DNA from: Flavobacterium ardleyense
GTDB lineage: Bacteria > Bacteroidota > Bacteroidia > Flavobacteriales > Flavobacteriaceae
NCBI RefSeq assembly: GCF_033547075.1
Contig: NZ_CP137891.1
Coordinates: 2,666,001-2,730,000, forward strand
DNA length: 64,000 nt
Direction: 5' to 3'
Of the stretch, positions 44,383-52,576 are shown piece by piece. A program made the position numbers and the translations under genes. Each line of letters begins with the position of its first letter. The first letter of the stretch is position 1. Below the pieces are notes generated by a model. It was not told the DNA's origin. It saw only the letters and a list, made by a program, of their open reading frames with translations, and did not search any database.

Positions 44383-44598
44383 ATGGAAGATTTAATAAAA
44401 TTAGTAGCAGACAAAACCGGAATTACTACATCTCAAGCAACGATGGCAGTTGAAACCGTTGCAGGATTTATAAAAACAAAATTACCAGCAGGAATGCAAG
44501 GAACTGTAGATTCTATGCTGCAAGGCGGAGGCTCTGGAGATTCTGGAGATATGCTAGGAGGCCTAAAGGACAAAATGGGCGGAATGTTTGGAAAATAA
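44383..44598 (+). CDS. Small hypothetical protein with glycine-rich tail
   Basis: This 71-residue protein has a helical N-terminal half (MEDLIKLVADKTGITTSQAT then VETVAGFIKTKLPAG), recalling DUF2267/DUF937-type small helical proteins, and a flexible glycine/methionine-rich C terminus ending GGMFGK. The function is unknown. It is a monocistronic gene with a terminator at 44607-44634. Confidence 0.75.
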   Translation: MEDLIKLVADKTGITTSQATMAVETVAGFIKTKLPAGMQGTVDSMLQGGGSGDSGDMLGGLKDKMGGMFGK

Positions 44599-44606
44599 TA
44601 AAAGTA

Positions 44607-44634
44607 AAAGAGCAACTGATTAGGTTGCTCTTTT
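44607..44634. terminator. Terminator after the 44383 gene
   Basis: AAAAGAGCAAC pairs with GTTGCTCTTTT around a 7-base loop; it is symmetrical and can serve the converging aldolase gene as well. Confidence 0.92.
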
Positions 44635-44659
44635 GCTTTTTAATAAAACCTGAATTGAA

Positions 44660-45685
44660 CTACAAAATCATCTTCGTCAACGTATCTAACACATAATTAT
44701 GCATCACTTCCTTATAATCCAAGTGGGTCACGATTCTCAACTTCCCTTTCCCCATCGCACTAATATAAATTCCTTTCTGCTTCAATGTTTCAATAATCGA
44801 AAGTTCATCAATGTTTTTATTGACACTAAAAATTACAATATTCGTTTCAACAGGTTCAATCGAATAAATCCAACTTTTCTTCTGAAGTACTACCGCAATT
44901 TCCTTTGCTCTACGGTGATCTTCATTCAATCGCTCAATATTATTTTCTAAAGCATAAATACCTGCAGCAGCTAGATATCCTGACTGACGCATTCCGCCAC
45001 CAAGAATCTTCCGAACTCGCAAAGCTTTATCAATTGTAGCCTGATCCGAAAGTAGCAACGATCCAACTGGCGCGCCTAGACCTTTGGACAAACAAACCGA
45101 AATTGTGTCGAAAATCCCACCAAAACTCTGCGGATGTTGATTTTTTGCTACAATTGCATTCCACAATCTTGCGCCATCAAGGTGAAACTTTAAGTTATTA
45201 GCTACACAAACATCTTTTATCTTCTGAAGTTCCTCAATTTCATAACAGGCTCCTCCGCCTTTATTGGTAGTATTTTCTACACAAACAAGACTGGTTAGTG
45301 GACTGTGGTAAAATGCTGGCGGATTAATTACCTCGGCAACCTGATCGGCGGTTATCATTCCGCGATCTCCATCAATTAGACTACAAGAAACGCCACTATT
45401 AAAAGAAACGCCTCCACCTTCGTAATTATAAACGTGTGCCCACTTGTCCGCAATAAGCTGCTCTCCTGGCTGAGTTAGAACTTTTATCGCGGTCTGATTT
45501 GCCATTGTTCCCGACGGAAAGAAAAGCGCGGCTTCCATTCCAAAGGTTTTCGCAACGCGAGTCTCAAGTTCAATCACCGTTGGATCTTGCTTATAGACAT
45601 CATCTCCGACCTTTGCGTTAAACATATATTGAAGCATTTCGTTTGAAGGCTTAGTAACTGTATCGCTTATTAAATTTATTTCCAT
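44660..45685 (-). CDS. ltaE: Low-specificity L-threonine aldolase
   Basis: This 341-residue fold type I PLP enzyme has INLISDTVTKPSNEML at the start, DDVYKQDPTV, HLDGARLWNA (PLP-binding aspartate) and the Schiff-base lysine in CLSKGLGAPVGS. It splits threonine or allo-threonine into glycine and acetaldehyde. The ATG at 45685 is used. It is divergent from prfB across 49 bases that hold overlapping promoters. Confidence 0.93.
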   Translation of the reverse strand: MEINLISDTVTKPSNEMLQYMFNAKVGDDVYKQDPTVIELETRVAKTFGMEAALFFPSGTMANQTAIKVLTQPGEQLIADKWAHVYNYEGGGVSFNSGVSCSLIDGDRGMITADQVAEVINPPAFYHSPLTSLVCVENTTNKGGGACYEIEELQKIKDVCVANNLKFHLDGARLWNAIVAKNQHPQSFGGIFDTISVCLSKGLGAPVGSLLLSDQATIDKALRVRKILGGGMRQSGYLAAAGIYALENNIERLNEDHRRAKEIAVVLQKKSWIYSIEPVETNIVIFSVNKNIDELSIIETLKQKGIYISAMGKGKLRIVTHLDYKEVMHNYVLDTLTKMIL

Positions 45686-45703
45686 ACTATTAAAATGAAA
45701 TGC

Positions 45704-45726
45704 TATTTTTGTGAAAAACAAAATTA
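45704..45726. promoter_or_regulatory. Overlapping divergent promoters of ltaE and prfB
   Basis: TATTTTTG (45704-45711, forward) fits TAnnTTTG for prfB. CAAAATTA (45719-45726) is the same box on the reverse strand for ltaE. The boxes are 7 bases apart, so RNA polymerase can probably serve only one direction at a time. Confidence 0.5.
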
Positions 45727-45734
45727 CATTATTT

Positions 45735-46836
45735 ATGACAAATACCGAACAAATCAAAGGTATTGTAGAGCGTCTTGGTGCGTTGAGGAGGTATCTTTGA
45801 CATTGATGCCAAGCTTGTAGAAATTACCAATGAAGAGGAAAAGACCTTTGCGCCAGACTTTTGGAACAATGCCAAAGAGGCAGAAATCCTCGTTAGAAAT
45901 CTTCGAACAAAAAAACAATGGGTCGAAGGATATGAAAAAGGCGTCGAATTATCGGACGAACTTCAGCTTGCTTATGAGTTTTATAAGGAAGGTGAACTTT
46001 CTGCCGAAGAACTTGACGAGCAATACGACCGCGTAAATACACATCTCGAGAATATCGAATTCAAAAATATGCTTAGCGATGAAGGCGATAGCTTAAGTGC
46101 TGTTATCCAAATTACTGCTGGAGCCGGAGGAACAGAAAGTTGCGATTGGGCCGAAATGCTGATGCGTATGTATATGATGTGGGGCGAAAAAGAAGGATAC
46201 AAAATCAAAGAACTTAACTTCCAAGGCGGCGAGGTTGCGGGAATCAAAACCGTCACTCTCGAATTTGAAGGTGATTATTCTTTCGGATATCTAAAAGGCG
46301 AAAACGGCGTTCATCGTCTTGTTCGAATCTCTCCTTTTGACAGCAATGCTAAGCGTCACACCTCTTTTGCCTCGGTTTACGTCTATCCACTTGCCGATGA
46401 CACCATCGAAATTGACATTAATCCTTCAGATATTTCTTGGGAAACGATGCGCTCGAGCGGTGCGGGTGGTCAGAACGTAAATAAGGTCGAAACGGCAGTG
46501 CGTCTGCGCCACCATCCGACTGGAATTATCATCGAAAACTCCGAAACGCGTTCGCAATTGGACAATAAAAATAAAGCAATGCAATTGCTAAAATCGCAGT
46601 TGTATGAAATTGAGCTGAAAAAGAAACAAGCCTTGCGAGATGAAATCGAAGCCAATAAGATGAAAATCGAATGGGGTTCGCAAATCCGAAACTACGTTTT
46701 GCATCCTTACAAATTAGTCAAAGATGTGCGTACAGGCCACGAAACAAGCGATTCCGAAGCAGTCTTAAACGGAAATATTGATGGTTTCCTTAAAGCATAT
46801 TTGATGATGATGGGACAGAAAAATGAAAATGACTAG
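45735..46836 (+). CDS. prfB: Peptide chain release factor 2, programmed +1 frameshift
   Basis: The gene is read as 45735-45797 joined to 45799-46836, giving about 366 residues. Frame 1 is [21 protein letters not shown] and ends in TGA at 45798-45800; frame 2 resumes with GAC at 45799. The downstream part has the GGQ motif ([18 protein letters not shown]), which triggers peptide release, and a codon-recognition domain. RF2 reads UGA and UAA. Frameshifting at the RF2-specific UGA lets RF2 level regulate its own synthesis. The frameshift is a regulatory feature, not gene damage. Confidence 0.96.
45786..45801 (+). promoter_or_regulatory. prfB programmed frameshift signal
   Basis: AGGAGG (45786-45791) acts as an internal Shine-Dalgarno-like stimulator, followed 3 bases later by the slippery codon CTT (45795-45797), the in-frame TGA (45798-45800) and C at 45801. 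This is the classic arrangement in prfB with the same 3-base spacing as in E. coli. Confidence 0.95.
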
Positions 46837-46912
46837 TGTTCGAAAAAGAGCAGAATTTTCCAACAATTGCAATTAATAGTGCAAGTTTCTATTCGATAGT
46901 TTAGAAAAATTC

Positions 46913-46920
46913 TATATTTG
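46913..46920 (+). promoter_or_regulatory. Promoter -7 box of lpxD
   Basis: TATATTTG is a perfect TAnnTTTG box 50 bases before the lpxD ATG. A weak TTTC at 46886-46889 may be the -33 element. Confidence 0.55.
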
Positions 46921-46970
46921 GCTGTTGCAAAAAAAATTACGATTACTTATTCCCTAAATAATACGCATTT

Positions 46971-47957
46971 ATGAAATCATATTCGATAGAAGAAATTAAC
47001 CAAGCCGTTGCTGGCGAAATTGTTGGTACAACCACAAACGAAATTAATTCGGCAGAGCAGTTAGAATTAGCGACTGTCAATCAGATCTCTTTTATAGGAC
47101 ACAAAAAATACGAAAAATTGTGGGCTACAGCCAAAGCTTCGGCGGCGATTGTAAACCACGATATTTCGATCGAACCTGGCGACAATAGATTTTTCATCAA
47201 GGTAAAGAATGCCGAAATTGCGATGGCAAAACTTCTCAAACTCTTTGCTCCTGCTCCACCGCTTTTTGACGAATTGATTCATCCCACGGCGGTCGTGCAT
47301 CCTTCGGCGAGCATTGGCGAAGGCACGCGGATTGGCGCAAATTCTTATATTGGCCCAAAAACCACGATTGGCAAAAACGCGATTATTTATCCAAATGTCA
47401 CTATCCTTGACGACTGTACAATTGGCGATGGCACCACAATTTGGCCTGGCGCGGTTGTGCGTGAGCGCTGTCACGTGGGCAAATATTGCATTCTTCATCC
47501 CAACTCGACCATTGGTGCGGACGGTTTTGGCTTTGTGCCTTGTCCCGAAACTGGCCTAATGAAAGTTCCTCAAATTGGGAATGTAGTTTTGGGAAATAAT
47601 GTCGAAATCGGTGCGAATTCAAGCGTTGATAGAGGAAAGTTTAGTTCGACAATTTTGGGAGACGGTTGTAAGATTGACAATTTGGTTCAGATTGGGCACA
47701 ACAGTATTTTGGGCAAATTTTGCATTATGGCGGGCCACAGCGGTCTTGCGGGCTCGGTTACACTCGGCAATGGCGTGATTATTGGGGGTAGCGCGTCTAT
47801 CAAAGATCACACGACTATTGGCGATGCCGCTATTATTGGCGCTGGCTCAGGCGTTACAGGGGATGTCGAAGCAGGCAAAACAATGCTGGGTTATCCAGCG
47901 GTTGAGGCGAGATCTGCTTTGAAACAATGGGCTTTTCTTAAAAATGCAGTTAAATAA
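46971..47957 (+). CDS. lpxD: UDP-3-O-acylglucosamine N-acyltransferase
   Basis: This 328-residue left-handed parallel beta-helix acyltransferase has an N-terminal uridine-binding domain (about residues 1-95), then hexapeptide repeats ([LIV]GxxxxI pattern: IGEGTRIGANSYIG, IGKNAIIYPNVTI) with the catalytic histidine region in IGHNSILGKFCIMAGHSGLAG. It adds the N-linked hydroxyacyl chain in lipid A synthesis at the inner membrane. The length fits lpxD in Bacteroidota. It is followed by a strong terminator. Confidence 0.93.
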   Translation: MKSYSIEEINQAVAGEIVGTTTNEINSAEQLELATVNQISFIGHKKYEKLWATAKASAAIVNHDISIEPGDNRFFIKVKNAEIAMAKLLKLFAPAPPLFDELIHPTAVVHPSASIGEGTRIGANSYIGPKTTIGKNAIIYPNVTILDDCTIGDGTTIWPGAVVRERCHVGKYCILHPNSTIGADGFGFVPCPETGLMKVPQIGNVVLGNNVEIGANSSVDRGKFSSTILGDGCKIDNLVQIGHNSILGKFCIMAGHSGLAGSVTLGNGVIIGGSASIKDHTTIGDAAIIGAGSGVTGDVEAGKTMLGYPAVEARSALKQWAFLKNAVK

Positions 47958-47985
47958 CTCACCAAGAATTTGAATCTTTTCACAT

Positions 47986-48028
47986 AAAATCCCAATTCAG
48001 CATCGTCTGAATTGGGATTTTCGTTTTT
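47986..48028 (+). terminator. Terminator after lpxD
   Basis: AAAATCCCAATTCAG pairs with CTGAATTGGGATTTT (15 bp, perfect) around CATCGT, and the right arm is followed by T. It shares the AAAATCCCAATTC arm with the terminator at 49946-49984. Confidence 0.93.
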
Positions 48029-48049
48029 ATTTCAGCTATCATTTTTTTG

Positions 48050-48235
48050 ATTTGGGCGAGCCCTTTCGCCAGAACGTTTTCGTAAAAGTAGAACTTTTAA
48101 TGTGGCTCAAGGTCAGGCTATTCGTTCCCAATCTTTCTTGTAGCTTTTGCTCCGCAAAGCCACAAGAAAGGATTTGCTTCGCCAGTTCGCAAAAGCTCGG
48201 GTCCACTGCTATCCTTCTCGCAGACTTGTGGTGAG
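48050..48235. repeat. Flavobacterial intergenic repeat, family B, copy 2
   Basis: The opposite-strand relative of 40015-40160, with GATTTGGGCGAGCCC at the left, CTATTCGTTCCCAATCTTTC, GTAGCTTTTGCTCCGCAAAG and CTTCGCCAGTTCGC near the right. The right part carries the CCCGAGC..GCGAAC..GCGAAGC module seen in other repeats. There is no coding potential. Confidence 0.75.
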
Positions 48236-48469
48236 ATTGATTTGAGGTGCTTGAATGAAATCACAAAGTGCTCTTTGACAATTAATAACACATTTATTGA
48301 ATCCTCAAACTTGCCATTTAGACGAAGGAAATCTGAACTTCTAAGAACTAGTAAAGTAAATCAAATAAAATTAATTTTCGTATTTTGTTTGCATGTGGAA
48401 TAATTGTATGATGTTTTGGTACTCATATAATGTTATTTTTTCATTAAGATCTAAAGTTGAGTCTGATTA

Positions 48470-49039
48470 TGTGATATGCTTCGCCTGTTCGCTTTGCTCG
48501 GGTTTCGCTATGCTCGAAATAACAAGGTAAGTAGATAAATTGTATGGGGACAATTTTTCAAATAATCTTCTAACAAAAATTTGAGTAGCAAGAAAACTTA
48601 GACTTTTTTGACCTAATTCTGAGCCTCCAATGAGAACCTTCCTTCGTCAGGATGACAAGTTTGTGGACTTAGCGCTCGGGCACGGATTACAAATTAGTAA
48701 ATTTTATCGCAAAACAGCTCTACTCGCATACTTGTCATTTCGACGAAGGAGAAATCACATAATATTGGATTATAGGTTTTTTGCTATCTAATACTAATTG
48801 TCCAAATTTAGATTTTTTAATGTCCTTAATTTATTTTGAGATGACTTCAAGTCTGATTATGTGATGTGCTATGCCTGTCCACTTTGCTCGGGTCTCGCTC
48901 TGCTCGAAATGACAAGTTTGTGTGTTATATTGGTTGATAAAACTTTTAAAAATTTTCTAACAAAACTTTGAGTAGCAAGAAAACTTAGACTTTTTTGACC
49001 TAATTCTGAGCCTCCAATGAGATCCTTCCTTCGTCAGGA
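48470..49039. repeat. Cluster of family C repeats, including a 90-bp direct repeat
   Basis: The region holds several degenerate copies of the CATCCTGACGAAGGAAG / ATTTCGACGAAGGAGAAATC family in reverse orientation. Two near-identical segments of about 90 bp, 48563-48652 and 48950-49039, share GAGTAGCAAGAAAACTTAGA, TTTTTTGACCTAATTCTGAG and CCTTCCTTCGTCAGGA. The second copy ends exactly where the truncated slipin frame begins. There is no gene here; the stretch 48236-48470 before it shows nothing recognisable. Confidence 0.8.
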
Positions 49040-49659
49040 CCTACTACTTTTGGAACAACTCGATTTCTGTAGAAGTAAAAACTGTGGATGTAAGGCAGCA
49101 GCAATTGGAAATTTCGGGTCAGGAGTTATTGACCAAAGACAAAGCGGGATTGCGAATCAACTTTTTTGTGAGGTATCAAGTAACCGATATTTTCAAAGCC
49201 TTGACCGAAAACAAAGATTTTGAAAAACAGTTATACGTCGTGATGCAATTGGCTTTAAGAGCTTTTGTGGGAGGATTGACCTTGGATGAATTGTTGAACA
49301 GAAAAGATGCGATTTCTCAAGAAATTTTGGAACATGCCGCGGCAAAAATCAATGCATTAGGTTTGGTCGTTTCCGATGCGGGAATTAGGGACATCATTTT
49401 GCCTGGCGATATGAAAGAGATTATGAACCAAGTTTTGGTAGCCGAAAAAAAGGCACAAGCCAACAGCATTATGCGAAGAGAAGAAACCCCTTCTACCCGA
49501 AGTTTGTTGAACACCGCCAAATTAATGGAAGAAAACGAGATGTTGTGGAAATTGAAAGAGATGGAATATGTGGAGAAAATCGCAGATAAAATTGGAGAGA
49601 TCACCATTTCAGGTAGCGGAAACGTCATCAGTCAATTAAAAGAGATTTTCGTTAAATAA
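49040..49659 (+). pseudogene. Slipin (SPFH/stomatin family) gene, 5'-truncated
   Basis: The frame opens with TYYFWNNSISVEVKTVDVRQ and continues to an intact C terminus (QLKEIFVK), so only about the last 205 of roughly 370 residues remain. The membrane anchor and the first part of the SPFH domain are gone. The break falls at the edge of a family C repeat (49039/49040). A GTG at 49084 could start a 191-residue product, but no promoter is seen. Slipins form membrane-associated oligomers; this fragment cannot anchor. Confidence 0.85.
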
Positions 49660-49660
49660 G

Positions 49661-49694
49661 AAAACCACGGACTTTTTGAGTTCGTGGTTTTTTG
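49661..49694 (+). terminator. Terminator after the slipin remnant
   Basis: AAAACCACG pairs with CGTGGTTTT around a 13-base loop and is followed by T. It is retained although the 5' part of the gene is lost. Confidence 0.85.
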
Positions 49695-49831
49695 GGTTTT
49701 TCTATTTTTTAATATCGACCTGAACTTCTTATTTCGTTTTGATGTAATTCCTAGAAAAATTAGGCGTTTTGGCGAAGCAAACACAAAGTGTTTTTGCATT
49801 GTCTTGCAGAACCAAAACCCCAACCCCACCG

Positions 49832-49910
49832 CCCTACTTCAACCGAAGACAAATCAAAACCCTGCGCCATCCAAATCTTGAGCGGCCTGAATATATTCGG
49901 CGAAAGCCAA
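49832..49910 (+). repeat. Family D repeat, single copy left of the phosphate genes
   Basis: The copy contains CTTCAACCGAAGAC, AAATCAAAACCCTGCGC and GAATATATTCGGCGAAAGCC. It is a forward-orientation relative of the 108-bp unit at 9533-9856, and forms an inverted pair with 52141-52217. Confidence 0.7.
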
Positions 49911-49945
49911 AAAACATTTATCACAGTTATAATGCTAAGTCAACA

Positions 49946-49984
49946 AAAAAATCCCAATTCTAACATTCTAGAATTGGGATTTTA
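49946..49984. terminator. Terminator after the PiT transporter gene
   Basis: AAAATCCCAATTCTA pairs with TAGAATTGGGATTTT around a short loop. It lies 12 bases beyond the stop of the reverse-strand transporter gene and has A and T tracts on both sides. Confidence 0.92.
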
Positions 49985-49995
49985 ATATTTTTAAT

Positions 49996-51285
49996 TTAGA
50001 TAAATAAAGCTAAGAAATAATAGATTCCTGCGGCTAATAATCCCGAAATGGGAATCGTTAAGACCCACGCCCAGAGCAAGCTGACCGTAACGCCCCAGCG
50101 TACTGCCGAAACTCTTTTGGTAAGTCCGGTTCCGATGATAGATCCAGTAATAGTGTGGGTTGTACTTACAGGAATATGCAAATGCTCTGTGAAATAAAGG
50201 GTTAAAGCACCAGCAGTTTCGGCAGTTACACCTTCAAATGAAGTTACTTTTGTGATTTTGGAGCCCATTGTTTTTACAATTTTCCAACCACCACTAAGTG
50301 TACCCAACGCGATTACGGTATAACAAACTAGCGGAATCCATTCTGGCATGTGGTATGGCGAATTGGCATCGCCCAACTTTACGTCAAGCCACGCAGGCAT
50401 TGCTTCTTGCGACAATCCACTTGTGTGAATATAAACCGCAACCGCCGCCGCGATGATTCCCATTACTTTTTGAGAGTCGTTTCCACCGTGTCCTAAACTG
50501 AACGCGGCAGAGGACAAAAGTTGCATTTTCTTGAGCCAGTAATTCGATTGATAGTGATTCATCATACTAAAAACCAAGCAAAACATACTTACCGATAGAA
50601 TTATAAAACCAACAATGAAGAACTTTATATTGTGATTTTCGAAGACAACGCTCCAAAAATGACTGTCAAAACGAGGGTCTTTAATGTCAGAATATGGCAC
50701 CATTTGATCGGCGATAAACCAAATCACGGCGATCATCAGCGAAAGTGTAAACAGCTTGGGCAATAAGGTTTTTTTGGAGGAATATAACAACCAAAGCGAT
50801 ATAAAATAGGACGCGACCGCACCCATAATTGGGGCAATAACGATAAAAGCTATAATAATAAAAACACCATTTGGAAGCGTGTCGGTACCGCCTGCAGTGT
50901 ACCAATTTACAACGTCAAAACCAGCGTGAGCAATGGCTGCTCCAGCAAAACCTCCAATTAATGTGTGCGATGAACTCGACGGAATTCCCTGCCACCACGT
51001 AAAAAGATTCCACACGATTGCCGCGAGAATTCCCGCGAGTATGACGGTGAGATTTATTTCTAAAGTCTTAGCGGTTTTCGCGACGGTATCGGCTACTCCA
51101 AGCCCAAAAACCCAATAGGCCAAAAAGTTGAAAAACGCTGCCCACAAAACGGCCTGAAAAGGACTTAATACTTTGGTGGCTACAACCGTAGCAATAGCAT
51201 TTGCAGCGTCGTGAAAACCATTGATATAGTCAAACACAAGTGCCAAAGCGATAATGACGAGCAGTAATCCGAAATTAAATTCCAT
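49996..51285 (-). CDS. Inorganic phosphate transporter, PiT family
   Basis: This 429-residue integral membrane protein has the two PiT signature repeats: GFHDAANAIATVVATKVLSP (about residues 23-42), and SLGHGGNDSQKVMGII in the second half. About ten transmembrane segments are present. It uses cation gradients for low-affinity phosphate uptake. It lies 27 bases downstream of a DUF47 gene, its usual regulatory partner, and is closed by a terminator. Confidence 0.95.
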   Translation of the reverse strand: MEFNFGLLLVIIALALVFDYINGFHDAANAIATVVATKVLSPFQAVLWAAFFNFLAYWVFGLGVADTVAKTAKTLEINLTVILAGILAAIVWNLFTWWQGIPSSSSHTLIGGFAGAAIAHAGFDVVNWYTAGGTDTLPNGVFIIIAFIVIAPIMGAVASYFISLWLLYSSKKTLLPKLFTLSLMIAVIWFIADQMVPYSDIKDPRFDSHFWSVVFENHNIKFFIVGFIILSVSMFCLVFSMMNHYQSNYWLKKMQLLSSAAFSLGHGGNDSQKVMGIIAAAVAVYIHTSGLSQEAMPAWLDVKLGDANSPYHMPEWIPLVCYTVIALGTLSGGWKIVKTMGSKITKVTSFEGVTAETAGALTLYFTEHLHIPVSTTHTITGSIIGTGLTKRVSAVRWGVTVSLLWAWVLTIPISGLLAAGIYYFLALFI

Positions 51286-51312
51286 AAATTTGATTCAAAT
51301 ATTAGTACTTAA

Positions 51313-51957
51313 TTACGACGCCTTTACTACGATCGACTCTAAAACATTTGCCACGCTTTTGCATTTGTCCGAAGCTGCTTCTAGTGAAGACAGTACTTCT
51401 TTGTATTTGATAATATTTTTGGCATCGGTTTCATTTTCAAAAATATCCGCAACCGCCTTGTCAAAAACAGTATCTGCCTTGCTTTCCAATTTATTGATTC
51501 GCTTGCAAGCCGTGGTTATCTCTTTAAGGTTTTTCAAGTTCTTAAGTTCGCGAATTGCAATTCCGATTTGCTGACAAGCTTCAAGATTGATTTCGGTCAA
51601 TTTTCGAATGGATTTTGTGATTTTTTCCACTTGATACAGACGCATTCTAGAGGCCGCACCGTGCATAAAATCGGCAACATCATCCATCGATTTTACCAGA
51701 GAGTGAATATCCTCACGGTCAAAAGGTGTGATGAAATTTCGGCTTAATTCCAAATGCGTTTTGTGGGTAATCTCTTCAATTACAGACTCAAGCTCTTCAA
51801 TTTTAATGAAATAACTCTCACGCGCATCCTTTGGCTGATTCACCAATTCGTGTACTGTTTCCGCTAGCAAAGTCAAATTGTCTGATGCTTCTTCAAATAG
51901 AGGAAAGAATTTTTTATCCTTCGGAACTAAAAATTGGAAGATGTTGTTAAGTGTCAT
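51313..51957 (-). CDS. DUF47 family PhoU-like protein
   Basis: This 214-residue helical protein of the DUF47/TIGR00153 family has repeated helical bundles with PhoU-like acidic metal sites (SMDDVADFMHGAASRM and AASDKCKSVANVLESI). Such proteins modulate adjacent PiT transporters. The ATG at 51957 is chosen; the frame from 51996 would begin in the promoter region. The pair forms an operon, DUF47 first. Confidence 0.92.
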   Translation of the reverse strand: MTLNNIFQFLVPKDKKFFPLFEEASDNLTLLAETVHELVNQPKDARESYFIKIEELESVIEEITHKTHLELSRNFITPFDREDIHSLVKSMDDVADFMHGAASRMRLYQVEKITKSIRKLTEINLEACQQIGIAIRELKNLKNLKEITTACKRINKLESKADTVFDKAVADIFENETDAKNIIKYKEVLSSLEAASDKCKSVANVLESIVVKAS

Positions 51958-51979
51958 AATTAATCGATTAGATTTGAAA

Positions 51980-51987
51980 CAAATGTA
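51980..51987 (-). promoter_or_regulatory. Candidate promoter -7 box of the DUF47-PiT operon
   Basis: The reverse strand reads TACATTTG, a perfect TAnnTTTG, 23 bases before the DUF47 start. Confidence 0.5.
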
Positions 51988-52099
51988 GTAGTCCAATGTT
52001 AAGCTACTATTAAGTTTTGAGGTAATTTGTTATTATTTATGAACCGAATTTGGCTTCGACAAGCTCAGCCACCGCGACAAGGTCAGCGACCAAACGTCG

Positions 52100-52365
52100 T
52101 TGTATGAAATTTCGTTTATGGTTAAGTGTCTTTGCTAGGTTTTGGCTTTCGCCGAATATATACAGAGCGAGTAAGACTTTGTTTGCGCAGGGTTTTGATT
52201 TGTCTTCGGTTGAAGGTTGAATGGAAAAATTGAAATTATCGATTTAATCACTATGTAGGTCTAATAAAGTTTGACTTCAAAATTTATTTTGGCTTTCGCC
52301 GAATATATACATTGTGCTTTAAATATCGTTTTCGAACGGTTTACGATTCGTCTTCCACAGATAAT
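52100..52365 (-). repeat. Two family D repeats in reverse orientation
   Basis: Copy one (52100-52217) has GGCTTTCGCCGAATATATAC, GCGCAGGGTTTTGATTTGTC and TTCGGTTGAAGG, the reverse complement of 49832-49910. Copy two (52286-52365) has the same start and a more divergent rest. To their left a CTTCGACAAGCTCAGCCACCG motif (about 52054-52074) belongs to another widespread Bacteroidota repeat. No gene lies between 51958 and 52576. Confidence 0.7.
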
Positions 52366-52576
52366 TAAGGTCTTTTTTTAATTCTAAAATATTCTTGGAC
52401 AATAATGCTACCGTTAAATCTACTTAGCACTAATTTTACTTCTAGAAAAAAAAACAATCAATCTAAATAATTGATATATTGGACCTGAAATATCATTAAT
52501 TGCCACTATAACTATGTGAGAGTATGAAATAGCATAATTATTTTAAATTACACATAAAAACTAGCTTGAGGAACTT

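Noticed and set aside
45735-45801. prfB as a frameshifted pseudogene
   Set aside because: The CTT-TGA-C site with AGGAGG 3 bases upstream is the known programmed frameshift signal, and the rest of the gene is intact.
46315-46345. tRNA T-arm-like GTTCGAATC
   Set aside because: It is inside prfB coding sequence and there is no cloverleaf around it. No tRNA was found in the window.
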